From Aquarana catesbeiana (lineage: Eukaryota > Chordata > Amphibia > Anura > Ranidae), in the NCBI RefSeq assembly GCF_042186555.1, contig NC_133335.1, positions 172,915,919-172,979,918 of the forward strand: 64,000 bases of DNA, given 5' to 3'. The position numbers and the translations under genes were made by a program. The notes beneath the pieces were generated by a model, which was not told the DNA's origin, made no database searches, and saw only the letters and a program-made list of their open reading frames with translations. Positions 9,481-20,060 of the stretch are shown one piece after another (position 1 is the first letter of the stretch; every line of letters begins with the position of its first letter).

Positions 9481-10289
9481 CTGCGCTCCATGGCGCTCCA
9501 TACAGGGAATGACCAGAGACTGCAGCAGCGACTACAGGAAATGACCAGAGACTGCGGCAGCAACTACAGGAAATGACCAGAGACTGCAGATGCGACATAC
9601 TACAGGAGATGGACAAGTGGCCATTTTTAAAATTCTAACTTTCTGCAATGCACAGCTATACAGGGGGTAAACAACACTGTCAGAGAGGGTTTAGCATAAC
9701 AGTGAGTCTACTGTCTACAGGCAGTGCATATTGGCAGAAAGACCTACCTGGCCAGCGGGCTCACCTCCTGCTATCAGAGGTTCGGGGTGGGGCTTTCTGC
9801 AGCAGGGGCAGGGTTTTCTGTAGCAGGGGCGGGGCTTTCAGCGGTTGGGGGCGGGGCTCTAAGTGGTCCATGGTGGGGCTCTCAGATGTACAGGGGAGGC
9901 ACTCTCAGTGCTCCCTCTCTGCTCTGAGCCTCCGAGTACATACAGGCTACATGGGGTGGGGCAGGGCAGGGTCAGAGCGTCAGTGGAGCTCCCAGTCCCG
10001 CCCCTCCCTGCTAACAGAGCCTCCCTCAGCCCAAGCCGAGCCCAACAGCCCGGGCCGGCGCACCCTGGTGGTCAGACGGTGTAACAGCAAGCTCAGGCAA
10101 CACACAACAACAGCGTGTGGGAGTCAGTGCCTCCAAGTGCGGCGATGTAGTTGAAGCACACATAACGTTACTACCTCTGCACTGATGCTCTGGGGGGGGT
10201 TTCAACCCCCAACCCCCCCCGATTATCTACGTCCCTGTCCCTTATTGCAGAAACTAATCTTAAAATACACCTGTCACGCCAGGTGTACT
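9481..10289. repeat. GC-rich unclassified stretch with a short tandem repeat
   Basis: 9505-9600 has three imperfect copies of a ~38-bp unit (ATGACCAGAGACTGC...CTACAGGA). 9780-9900 has a run of GGGGCGGGGCTTTC-type GC-box-like words. Open frames here (for example 9648-10154) are low complexity and match nothing I know, so I do not call a gene. A G- and C-run lies at 10191-10220. Confidence 0.5.
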
Positions 10290-10750
10290 TTAAAGCCTAC
10301 CTGAGTTTTCATTTAAAATTGCCTAAATATAGTCCAGGTGCAATAAAACAAAAGGTGCGCAAGGTCTTACAGTTCGTTTTCACTATAAAGTAGCCTTGAA
10401 GAGCAAAGCCTGTCTCCTGCCAACGTGCTGTAGAGATGGACCCTTGCTTTCTGTGAGGACTTCAGCATGCCTCCTACTGAGTGAGACGTATAACTCACAT
10501 GTTTAATGCTGATTAGACCTGCTGTCTCTGACCTATAAAGGGGCATGATAGACCTCTACACGGAGACCACTACGTCTACACAGAGAGCAAGGGTCATTTT
10601 CTGTAGCATGCTGGCAAGGGACAGGCTCTTTACTTAGGTTGATACTACTTTCTATAGAGAACAAGCTGTAAGGCTAAGCACACATTTTGTTCTGTTGCAC
10701 CTGGAATGTATTTAGCAGATTTAAACTGAAAGTTCAGTTGGGCTTCAGTT
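10290..10750. mobile_element. Foldback MITE
   Basis: The sequence folds on itself. The left half (10300-10460; words TCCAGGTGCA, TCTTACAG, AGCCTGTC, ACCCTTGCT) is repeated in reverse complement in the right half (10575-10740), leaving about 110 bp of loop. It is non-coding. The superfamily was not determined. Confidence 0.6.
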
Positions 10751-10889
10751 GGATAATTTTAAACTCACAAAGCCTGATTTTTCAATTACTGAAGGAATAA
10801 ATACATTTGTGAATTCCACATTCAACCACTTCCCACAGGAAGGCTGTCATTTGACATCCTGGACTTGAAGTAATGATATCTGGATGATG

Positions 10890-11715
10890 AAATAGAAATA
10901 TAAAACCAAGCGCTGTAATAGATACACCACACTGAATGTAGTTATGGCGAATAGAACTGGATAAAAGAATATAAATGGAGGTTATAAATACTCGTGACCA
11001 ATTAGATCGAACAGATAGAATTAAGCTGCTATCAATGAAACAGGGCTCAGAGGCCCATAATAAGGAAACACATAAATGTCTTTTTGTTTCTCTTTTATAA
11101 TCATCTGGCACTGAGTATTTATTGTTACGGCTGCGGTGGAAACATCCAATATTGTGAAAACATTTCAGGAATTCAATCATCCCAGTGCATTGAGAAACGG
11201 ACTGCTGTGGTGACCATCCACTTCACTCTATGTACTCTAGTATCTATGTTTTAAATCGCACTTCAGTTAGCACCTGTATCTATATATTTTTATTGATTAT
11301 TTTATTGTTATATATATTTTTTTATAATATTTTTTACATCTCTTATTTTATAATACTGGCATCAATATATTAACTCTCCCCAGCACGGGATTATTTGGAT
11401 TATTTTAACACGCATTCACCCATAATTTTTTATCACAATTTTTTGTGCAATTTTTTAGCGCATTGTCAGAAGTTTATTTTGCACGTTTTATCTTATATAT
11501 TTTGATTGATGGTATTTAAAACACGGTGCAACTTTTTAGCACCTCTCACTGTGTTCAGCACATTTGTATGCATGTGTGCAGTGTATTTACACATATATGT
11601 TTAATATTCATTTCAGTATTTTCACACATATTTTCACGTTTGTTTTTAGCATGATTTCATAGATCTTTATTGATTGAATGTTGTATTAGAGCGCATCAAT
11701 ATTTTTATTTTTATG
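10890..11715 (+). mobile_element. Insertion with 16-bp target duplication, unclassified retroelement
   Basis: Bounded by exact 16-bp copies of TGATATCTGGATGATG at 10874-10889 and 11716-11731. A variable-length duplication of this size suggests target-primed reverse transcription (LINE, SINE or PLE) and not a cut-and-paste element. The interior has no supported ORF. Its right half is very AT-rich and ends in TTTTTATTTTTATG. Confidence 0.6.
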
Positions 11716-11731
11716 TGATATCTGGATGATG

Positions 11732-12176
11732 CCTGCAACTACAGGCATTATCCAAATCTCTGTTTTCAGCCAGCGATTCCCTATCTTGGAAAAGCCATTC
11801 TAGCGGCTCATGAGCTGCTGGATTGCTTTACAGGATGCCCCCCCTCCTGCCACCCTCCAGCGCCTTCCCTTGGGCTCTCCTGGCCTCCCATCTCTATGAT
11901 CCTGGGAGGCTGGAAGTGATGTCATGATATCACTTCCGGGACTGGCAGTTGGAAACACTGCCAGTTTTTTACTCTGGAAAGCAGAGATACCCTGGAAAGC
12001 AGAGATCCATTTTTTTTTTTTACTTTGGATCTCATGCTTTACAGGGTAGAGGAGATCCCTGAGGTCTTATCGACCCCAGATGTCTCCACAAAGAGGACCT
12101 GTCTCGCCTTCTATTACAAGGAATGTTTACATTTCATTAAGTGATGTTGTAAAAAGAAAAGTAATAAAAAAATAAA
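11732..12176 (+). repeat. Dispersed ranid-type repeat, left part, interrupted by a provirus
   Basis: Non-coding. It begins with a small palindrome (GATGATGCCTGCAAC...), includes a GAAAGCAGAGAT doublet and a poly-T, and ends in AATAAAAAAATAAA. It continues without loss at 17066 (TAAATAATAATAATAAAAATG), so the provirus at 12177-17065 sits inside it. I recognise it as a common frog repeat from its general sequence only. Confidence 0.5.
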
Positions 12177-12836
12177 TGTAGCACTGGTAGATTTGCGACC
12201 TACCATATGTTAGGTAAATTTAGTAACTTGTTCCTTAAGAAGGTTAGGTTTGCCTCTGTTCCAGCTTGGCTGACGTTGTGTGTGTTTCCATACTGACCGG
12301 TGGGTGTCGCTGTTGTCGCTGGTCAGTGTTGGAAGGACAACGTGTCGAAGCGTATGGATGCTCTTCTGTCCCTGAGACAACTCAGTGGAGGTGGTCCTCC
12401 GAGTTACATTCTGGGCGAGGGTATTTATGGGACAGACGCCATATTGTGGGGTTCGTTTTACAGCCACCTGCTGGCCCTCCTGGCCGACAGGTATGCATTA
12501 GAGAGCAATCTCGTGGTCCTCCGTTCCGGAGGCCCACGTCGCTACGGCGCAGGGGTGGGCCCAAAAGCTTGTCTGGGGCCTACCGCAGCAGCCGTGGAAT
12601 GGTCCTGAGCTGTCTATCCAGAGTGAAGAAGCTGGATAACCGAGGAGATCCCAGGGGAGGACCCGTCATGGAAGGATCACGCAGCGTGCTTGTCTGGAGA
12701 GGGGCCTGGTGACTCGGTTGGAGGACGTATCCTAAAAGTAACTATACAGCATAGTGTTGCCGGGTTGGCTTAAAGGTTCAAGCACTGTGACTGACGTTCA
12801 CTACAGAAAGACCGGTACATCCTGTGGCAGAGGATC
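12177..12836 (+). repeat. 5' LTR of the second provirus, 3'-truncated
   Basis: Starts with TGTAGC and matches the first ~660 bp of the LTR at 16008-17065 with scattered mismatches. It stops at AGGATC, where the palindrome begins, so about 400 bp of LTR are lost together with any primer-binding site. The left flank ends in TAAA, the same four bases that follow the 3' LTR, consistent with a 4-bp retroviral target duplication. Confidence 0.85.
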
Positions 12837-14936
12837 ATTGATAAAAACGGCATGGGAATTCCCCACAGGGAAACCCCGCAGTAAAATTTAAAAAAAAAAA
12901 TGACGTGGGGGTCCCCCTAAATTCAATACCAGGCCCTTCAGGTCTGGTATGGTTATTAAGGAGAACCCTGGCCAAAATTTTTAAAAAAATGACGTGGGGT
13001 TCCCCCTAAATTCCTTACCAGACCCTTCAAGTCTGGTATGGATTTTAAGGGGAACCCCGCGCCCCCCCCAAAAAAAAACAGCGTGGGCCCCCCCAAAAAT
13101 CCATACCAGACCCTTATCCGAGCACGCAACCTGGCAGGCCGCAGGAAAAGAGGGGGGATGAGAGTGCGCCCCCCCTCCTGAACCATACCAGACCACATGC
13201 CCTCAACATTGGGAGGGTGCTTTGGGGTAGCCCCCCAAAACACCTTGTCCCCATGTTGATGAGGACAAGGGCCTCATCCCCACAACCCTGGCCGGTGGTT
13301 GTGGGGGTCTGCGGGCGGGGGGCTTATCGGAATCTGGAAGCCCCCTTTAACAAGGGGACCCCCAGATCCCGGCCCCCCCCTGTGTGAAATGGTAAGGGGG
13401 TACTTACCCCTACCATTTCACTAAAAAACTGTCAAAAATGTTAAAAATGACAAGAGACAGTTTTTGACAATTCCTTTATTTAAATGCTTCTTCTTTCTTC
13501 TATCTTCCTTCATCTTCTTCTTCTTCTGGTTCTTCTGGCTCTTCTGGTTCTTCCTCCGGCGTTCTCTTCCAGCATCTCCTCCGCGGCGTCTTCTATCTTC
13601 TTCTCCTCGGGCCACTCCGCACCCATGGCATGGGGGGAGGCTCCCGCTCTTCTCTTCATCTTCTTCTTCATCCTCTTCTCTTCTTCCTTCTTCTCTTCTT
13701 CTCTTCTTCATTTTCTTCTCCGGGCCGCTCCGCATCAATGCTGGCATGGAGGGAGGCTCCCGCTGTATGACGGCGACTCCTCGTCTGACGGTTCTTAAAT
13801 AACGGGGGGGTGGGGCCACCCGGTGACCCCGCCCCCCTCTGACGCACGGTGACTTGACGGGACTTCCCTGTGACGTCACGGGGAATGCCGCAGGGAAGTC
13901 CCGTCATGGCCTGTGCGTCAGAGGGGGCGGGGTCACCAGGTGGCCCCGCCCCCCGTTATTTAAGAACCGTCAGACTAGGAGACGCCGTCACACAGCGTCA
14001 CACAGCGGGAGCCTTCCTCCATGCCAGCATGGGTGCGGAGCGGCCCGGAGAAGAAAATGAAGAAGAGAAGAAGAAAGAAGAGAAGAGGATGAAGAAGAAG
14101 ATGAAGAGAAGAGCGGGAGCCTCCCCCCATGCCCTGGGTGCGGAGCGGCCCGAGGAGAAGAAGATAGAAGACGCCGCGGAGGAGATGCTGGACGAGAACG
14201 CCGGAGGAAGAACCAGAAGAGCCAGTAGAACCAGAAGAAGAAGAAGATGAAGGAAGATAGGAGAAAGAAGAAGCATTTAAATAAAGGAATTGTCAAAAAC
14301 TGTCTCTTGTCATTTTTAACATTTTTGACAGTTTTTTAGTGAAAAGGTAGGGGTAAGTACCCCCTTACCATTTCACACAGGGGGGGGGGGCGGGATCTGG
14401 GGGTCCCCTTGTTAAAGGGGGCTTCCAGATTCCGATAAGCCCCCCGCCCGCAGACCCCCACAACCACCGGCCAGGGTTGTGGGAATGAGGCCCTTGTCCT
14501 CATCAACATGGGGACAAGGTGTTTTGGGGGGCTACCCCAAAGCACCCTCCCAATGTTGAGGGCATGTGGCCTGGTACGGTTCAGGAGGGGGGGGGCCGCA
14601 CTCTCGTCCCCCCCTCTTTTCCTGCGGCCTGCCAGGTTGCGTGCTCGGATAAGGGTCTGGTATGGATCTTTGGGGGGACCCCACGCTGTTTTTTTTTTTT
14701 TTTTTGGCGCGGGGTTCCCCTTAAATTCCATACCAGACCTGAAGGGTCTGGTATGGAATTTAGGGGGAACCCCACGTCATTTTTTTTTTAAATTTTGGCC
14801 GGGGTTCCCCTTAATAACCATACTAGACCTGAAGGGCCTGGTATTGAATTTAGGGGGACCCCCCACGTCATTTTTTTTTTTTAATTTTAGTGCGGGGTTT
14901 CCCTGTGGGGAATTCCCATGCCGTTTTTATCAATGA
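12835..14936. repeat. 2.1-kb near-perfect palindrome
   Basis: The left arm 12835-13868 and right arm 13893-14936 are reverse complements with few differences, around a ~24-bp spacer containing TGACGTCA. Outer ends read TCATTGATAAAAACGG and its complement. Each arm holds, from outside in, tandem hairpin units (TACCAGACC...GGTCTGGTA) of ~100 bp, a C/G-rich block, an AATAAA next to GACAAGAGACAG (right arm 14279-14284), and a CTT/GAA-rich block. Mirror-image ORFs on both strands are artefacts of the palindrome and of the trinucleotide repeats. The outer part of the right arm is related to the 3' region of hAT-A and hAT-B (near 28070-28160 and 45520-45600), so it is probably an inverted duplication within a hAT-type element. 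Confidence 0.9.
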
Positions 14937-15393
14937 ACTTCTATGTGTATTGTCGGCAATGCAATAGCCGCGGGTAGTTTTAAATGTTTTTTTTCCTTCG
15001 AAATGTCATTTTGCTGTCAGACTGTTCTAAACACGGGAAACATGCGCCCCTTTACAGGCATACTATAGACACCCCCCAGGTACGAAATTTAAAGGGATAT
15101 TACACTTTTATTGTTTGACTTTAAGTATTATTAAAATCACTGCTCCTGAAAAAACGGCCGTTTTTAAAACTTTTTTTTGCATTGATCCATGTCCCCTGGG
15201 GCAGTATCCAGGTCCCCAAACACTTTTTATGACAATAACTTGCATATAAGCCTTTAAAATTAGCATTTTTGATTTCTCCCATAGCAAATTCGAATGCCGC
15301 AGAACACCCCAAATTGTTCGCTGTTCGGCGAACTTGCGAACAGCCAATGTTCGAGTCGAACATGAGTTCGACTCGAACTCGAAGCTCATCCCT
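14937..15393 (+). mobile_element. Right terminal part of a hAT-type element related to hAT-A/hAT-B
   Basis: Collinear with about 28165-28500 of hAT-A: GTTTTAAATG, GGGAAACA, CAGGCATACTATAGAC, ACCCCCCAGGTACGA, AACGGCCGTTTTTAAAA, CATGTCCCCTGGGG. It ends with GTTCGACTCGAACTCGAAGC then TCATCCCT, the reverse complement of the left termini at 22585 and 39099. The final A is changed. No matching left terminus or 8-bp duplication is found, so the left end is lost. Confidence 0.75.
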
Positions 15394-16007
15394 GTTCATC
15401 ACCACTGTGGACAAAACGGGAAAACCACTGACATTGCCAGATCCCGGGTTTTATTGGTGATTTTGGACAAAAGAACTTTGGGTTAGTTAGTTAGTGTCAG
15501 TGTAAAGAGATCTGCGTGGTCAAGATCTACATATTCTGTTCAGTGTTTTAAATCCAAGGACTTCTTTTTGCTAGCCGGATTTTTTTTTTATTTGAAGAGA
15601 TCATATTACAGAGATGGACTCCTTAAAGATTTTTTTCTTTTTCCTTGATATTAGATGATGGGAAGAGAGGCTCATTTTCTCTAAAAATGAGGCTTTGCTC
15701 CTGATATTGTACAGTATATATGTGTGTATTTAATAAGTTTTCCTTTTCAGGAATTATTGGATCTCCTATCAAGCTTTTCAGCTAGATAGATAGTAAGGTT
15801 GTGTACAATCATAGGATGGTTTTGTTTGCGGATGTGAACATAATGTTTTATAGATGTAAGTCTTATAATATCTTTCCACTGTCTTTTCCTCTCTCTCTTT
15901 GTCTATCCAAGTTATAAGAAACTCAAATACTTACTCCCAGGCTGGGAGTTACTGTTACTGTTTTTGGACAGACGTTGGGGACAACGTCTACTATAGTGGG
16001 GGGAGTA
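15394..16007 (+). other. Remnant of provirus interior with polypurine tract
   Basis: No recognisable protein. The last bases (AGTGGGGGGAG at about 15995-16005) form a polypurine tract directly before the 3' LTR, so at least the end of this stretch is the 3' internal region of the provirus. Confidence 0.55.
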
Positions 16008-17065
16008 TGTAGCGCTGGTAGATTTGCGATCTACCATATGTTAGGTAAATTTAGCAACTTGTTCGTTAAGAAGGTTAGGTTTGCCTCTGTTCCAGCTTGG
16101 CTGACGTTGTGTGTGTTTCCATACTGACCGGTGGGTGTCACTGTTGTCGCTGGTCAGTGTTGGAAGGGCAACGTGTCGAAGCGTATGGATGCTCTTCTGT
16201 CCCGGAGACAACTCGGTGGAGGTGGTCCTCCGAGTTGCATTCTGGGTGAGGGTATTTATGGGACAGACGCCATATTGTGGGGTTCGTTTTACAGCCACCT
16301 GCTGGCCCTCCTGGCCGGCAGGTATGCATTAGAGGGCAATCTCGTGGTCCTCTGTTCCGGAGGCCCGCGCTGCTGCGGCATGTGGGTGGGCCCAGAAGCT
16401 TGTCTGGGGCCTACCGCAGCAGCCGAGGAATGGTCCTGAGCTGTCTATCCAGAGTGAAGAAGCTGGACAACCGAGGAGATCCCAGGAGAGGACCCGTCAT
16501 GGAAGGATCACGCAGCGTGCTAGTCTGGAGAGGGGCCTGGTGACTCGGTCGGAGGACGTATCCTAAAAGTAACTATACAGCATAGTGTTGCCGGGTTGGC
16601 TTAAAGGTTCAAGCACGGTGACTGACGTTCACTACAGAAAGACCGGTACATCCTGTGGCAGAGGATCGTACAGGTTTATCCCAAACAAGTCTGTGGCAGA
16701 GACTTTTGTTCGTGCTACGTACTGGCTGCTAGGCTAGTGAGAGGGGCCTATCCAGGCGAGCAAAGAGTGTGTCCCACGAGGGGATCGCATTCCATTGTAA
16801 TATCCAAATTCTACCAGGACATTTGTCAAGAACCTTACAGGAAGATATTTGTGTTTCTTCTACAGTTTCCCTTCTGCCTCTTTCCTGCTATTTCCTTAGT
16901 AAGTTGTTCAATAAAGCATTGAAAAAGTACTTAAGTGTTGATGCGTGTATCGTCCAGAGGTAAACTCAACGGAACCCTAGACCCGGTGCCGGCGAAACAG
17001 AGGGAAGGAGAGTGAAGGTAACAAGCCCCCTTAAACCAGCAGCTCCACCAAGAGTTAGTGCTACA
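16008..17065 (+). repeat. Complete 3' LTR of the second provirus
   Basis: A 1058-bp LTR bounded by TGTAGC and GCTACA inverted termini. A TATTTATG near 16250 may be its TATA element; the poly(A) signal AATAAA is at 16910-16915. Similar to 12177-12836 over its first 660 bp and to 4390-5043 and 6201-6720 over its last part. An 85-codon antisense frame shared by both copies looks fortuitous. Followed by TAAA, matching the left flank at 12173-12176. Confidence 0.9.
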
Positions 17066-17540
17066 TAAATAATAATAATAAAAATGTTTTTTAGAACGCC
17101 CCTGTCCCCTCCTGCTTGCACGCAGAAGCAAACGCATACGTAGGTTGCGTCCGCATATGTAAATTAAGTTCGGACCACACATGTGAGGTATTGCCATTAA
17201 CGTCAGAGCAAGAGCAATTATTCTAGCACTAGACGTCCTCTGTAACTCTAAACTGGTAACCTGTAAAAAAATGTAAAGCGTTGCCTATGGAGATTTTTAA
17301 GTACTGTAATGTGCGCAATTCTAAAGTGTGACATGTTTGGTATCTGTTTACTCGGCGTAACATCCTCTTTTATATTTTACCAAAAAATTGGTTTAACTGA
17401 CATTTTATTCTTTAGGGTCTTTCCAAAAAAATGTATAGAATGTTTGGGGGTTCTGAGTAATTTTTTTAGCAAAAAAATTATGATTTTTAAATGTAGGAGA
17501 GAAATGCCAGAATTGGCCCGGATGGAAAGTGGTTAAAGGA
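17066..17540 (+). repeat. Dispersed ranid-type repeat, right part
   Basis: Continuation of 11732-12176 after the provirus. It includes GCACGCAGAAGC, ACCACACATGTGAGGTATTG, CTAGCACTAGAC and GTAACTCTAAACTGGTAACC. A related sequence in reverse complement lies at about 61020-61200. No ORF is supported. Confidence 0.55.
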
Positions 17541-18258
17541 TCGGTCCACGTAAAACAATTATTTCTATTTTTGGTGAACGTCAGAGAGTTAAGGTTACCC
17601 GAAAGTGTACTATAATTTTAGGGTTCTTTATTGATGAGATCTCTACACTTATGTTCCCAGGTCTGTATTCCTGCTGTGGCCATTAAGAGGTGCTCCTACT
17701 TTTATTACTGGGATTTTCAATTTATCTTATACCTGCAGTGTTGAAGATTTCCATGTGTTCACATTTTTTTTTAAAAAGCGCAGGGACCTTTGCGCTGCAG
17801 AAGACACATTCACGGCAGCCCTTTCAAATGAAAAGGCTGCCATGCCCACATAAACGTGGCATGCAGAGCCACATAGATATGAACCGAGCCTAAAACTGAA
17901 ATGTAATGGAGCAAGAACATCCTCACACCCAGCAATCTGTTTAATTAATTGGTATGTGTCAGGGATGTGCTGGCTATAGTGCAGCTAGAGGCAAATACTA
18001 GGCAAATACAGAGGCATGCGCAGAGGTGCATTTGCAGGTGCCCGTCTTGCTGGGCATACGCTAATGCCTCGCTAACAGGCGAAAGCATATGCGCATACTC
18101 TAAAATATGGGCGCTCATTAGCCATTAATGCTGCCTTAGTCTGATCCTGTATCTGCATCTGATAACCTGTGTTTGACCTGGCTTCCTTGACCATGCTTGC
18201 TTATCTTCTGACCCTGGCTTGCCTTAGCCTTGTTATACCTGCTATTCTGCCTGATATC
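17541..18258 (+). other. Mixed non-coding stretch with a MITE-like fragment
   Basis: 17745-17900 (TGTGTTCACA, CAGGGACCTT, CAGCCCTTTCAAATGAAAAGGCTGCCATG-type core, GAACCGAGCC) resembles the MITE at 20687-20999. 18130-18258 is the left part of a C/T-rich repeat (TTGACCTGG, CTGACCCTGG) that resumes at 19189 after an insertion. No gene is seen. Confidence 0.45.
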
Positions 18259-18273
18259 CTGCTGCCAACCTCT

Positions 18274-19188
18274 AAAAGGAAAAATCCAGGCACACAGACC
18301 AGAGGTCAAGTGAAAAGTCAAAAAGAAAAATTGAATGTAGCTGTGGCCGCTGCTGTCCAAAACTCATAGACAAATGAGGAAAGAAGATATAATCAAAGGG
18401 GTGACCAGCGCTGATCAGCAGACATAAATAGGACCCTCAGAGGCAAAGTAAAAACTTTTTATTATTGTTAAAAAAAATACTAAAATGTTCACCAAGGCAT
18501 ACAGCAGTCAACTGATGGTCATGCAGAGACTTGGATTAAAAGATTGACAGTACCTGGAGGCTGGAGTCGCATGGATGACACAGGGGCTTAGGGAAACCCA
18601 GCACAAAGCCATTGGACAAAGAACACAGGAGCACCGCTGATAGGGGGCCCAACCAGGACTGTAAGTCCAGGGGTCCGATGAAGGGGAAACCAAACTGCAG
18701 GCACAGGAACTGTTGGGGCCAGTATACAACTGTACGAAGCCTGAAAGTGATGTCACAGCCTGGAGGAAGTCAGCCAAAGGAATCTGAAGAGTATGGGCAA
18801 ACCATGCTGCTGGAGCCAATTTAATCTTCACACTCAGATGACTAATCAGATAAACTGAAGAAGGGGCGTGTCTCCGAAACATGTAGTGTCTCCAGTCGGC
18901 CATTTGTGATTCTCTTTGCTCCCTTGGCATCGGCAATTCCTAATTGGCTCCAGCAGCAGGGTTTGCCCATACTCTTCAGATTCCTTTGGCTGACTTCCAC
19001 CAGGCTGTGACATCACTTCCAGGCTACTGTCAGTTTTTTAATCCAAGTCTGTGCATGACCATCAATTGACTGCTGTATGCCTTGGTGAACATTTTATTAT
19101 TTTTTAACAATAATAAAAAGTTTTTACTTTGCCTCTGAGGGTCCTATTTATGTCTGCTGATCAGCGCTGTTCGCCCCTTTGATTATAT
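18274..19188. mobile_element. Foldback insertion derived from a PLE-type 3' region, 15-bp target duplication
   Basis: Bounded by CTGCTGCCAACCTCT at 18259-18273 and 19189-19203. From about 18387 the left arm (to about 18822) is reverse-complementary to the right arm (18940-19188), which lacks an internal ~190 bp present on the left. The loop (18823-18939) carries a hammerhead-like motif. Duplication size and inverted-dimer form fit retrotransposition with strand switching. Antisense/sense frames here (18508-18936) are shadows. A second copy lies at 28905-29549 plus 35962-36042. Confidence 0.7.
18855..18890 (+). ncRNA. Hammerhead-ribozyme-like motif
   Basis: CTGAAGA (fits the CUGANGA core) is followed by a GGGG/CTCC stem with loop CGTGT, then GAAAC, then a short stem and GTC at 18888-18890. 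PLEs are known to carry such ribozymes in their terminal repeats. Stem I is weak and the base after CUGANGA is unpaired, so activity is doubtful. Confidence 0.35.
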
Positions 19189-19203
19189 CTGCTGCCAACC
19201 TCT

Positions 19204-20060
19204 GCCTGGCTACTGACCAATCTCTGCTTACCGTTTATGCCATGTCTGATTATGTGTGATTGACCCGTCTTGTCTGACCCTTCTCCAGTCTTGCTCCATC
19301 CCACTCCATCCAGTACCTGGTGACACTGTCCTGCATGCGCTGTGCATCCGCTCTGCATCCACACCTACTGCTGCTACCGCCACCTGCTGCTCACGACCCA
19401 GACTGGTCATCTCTACCCTCAACAAGAGATTCCGCAGGCACTCCTACCTTACTGCACTCTTGTGGCCACTGTCGCAACTCCAGTGGTCCCTGAACTAGGG
19501 CTGTAAGAGAGGTCTTCTTCTACACGTCAGGCTCTGTTAAAAGGTACGTGACAGCATGTTTCAGTAACTAAAGGACACAAGCAGGTAAAAATCTGCATTG
19601 AAATTTCTTTTTTTTTTTTATGACAAATTATCAAAAGTTTTTGGGAGTTGGAAAACTGGAAAATTCTCCCTATTATATTATCTATACACTGCACCACTTG
19701 ATTGACCTGAACACATGTTGATTTACATTATCATAAGGAAAAAAAGTGTGTTTTTATCAGAAGCATATTGCTACCCATTATCATCTCTCTAATAGTCTAA
19801 TATCTAATGTTTTAGACCCTAGAAAAGCAGACAGTTATACTTACTTGGCTGCATTAATCACAGCATTAACATTCCCCATTTCAGTCTTTCACTGTCATCA
19901 TCAATAAAAAAATGATTGGCATCTAATCAAAATTTTAGCAAATGATCCACCTATTAATGCTTCATAATCATGGAAATCTTTTCCTTTTTTTATTCACAAC
20001 ACTTCATAAAGAAATAGAAATAGAGACATGCCTGTCTGTTGTAGCAGTATTAACAATAAC
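19204..20060 (+). other. Non-coding part of block A
   Basis: 19204-19560 is the rest of the C/T-rich repeat (GACACTGTCC, CCGCCACCTGCTGCTCACGA). 19560-20060 is AT-rich and unclassified. Conservation with 36057-36886 reflects the recent duplication, not selection. Confidence 0.5.

Noticed and set aside
9648..10154. 168-codon frame in a GC-rich stretch with GC-box-like words, possible CpG-island gene start
   Set aside because: Low-complexity composition, no recognisable domain, no splice context, and surrounded by repeats; not enough to call a gene or promoter.
12210..12467. 85-codon antisense frame conserved between two LTRs (also 16041-16298)
   Set aside because: Conserved because the LTRs are paralogous; the amino-acid sequence shows no domain and the frame is antisense to the LTR.
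13421..14296. Mirror-image open frames of 90-150 codons on both strands (Ser/Phe/Leu-rich and Glu/Lys/Arg-rich)
   Set aside because: Products of CTT/GAA repeats inside palindrome arms; each appears once per arm in opposite strands.
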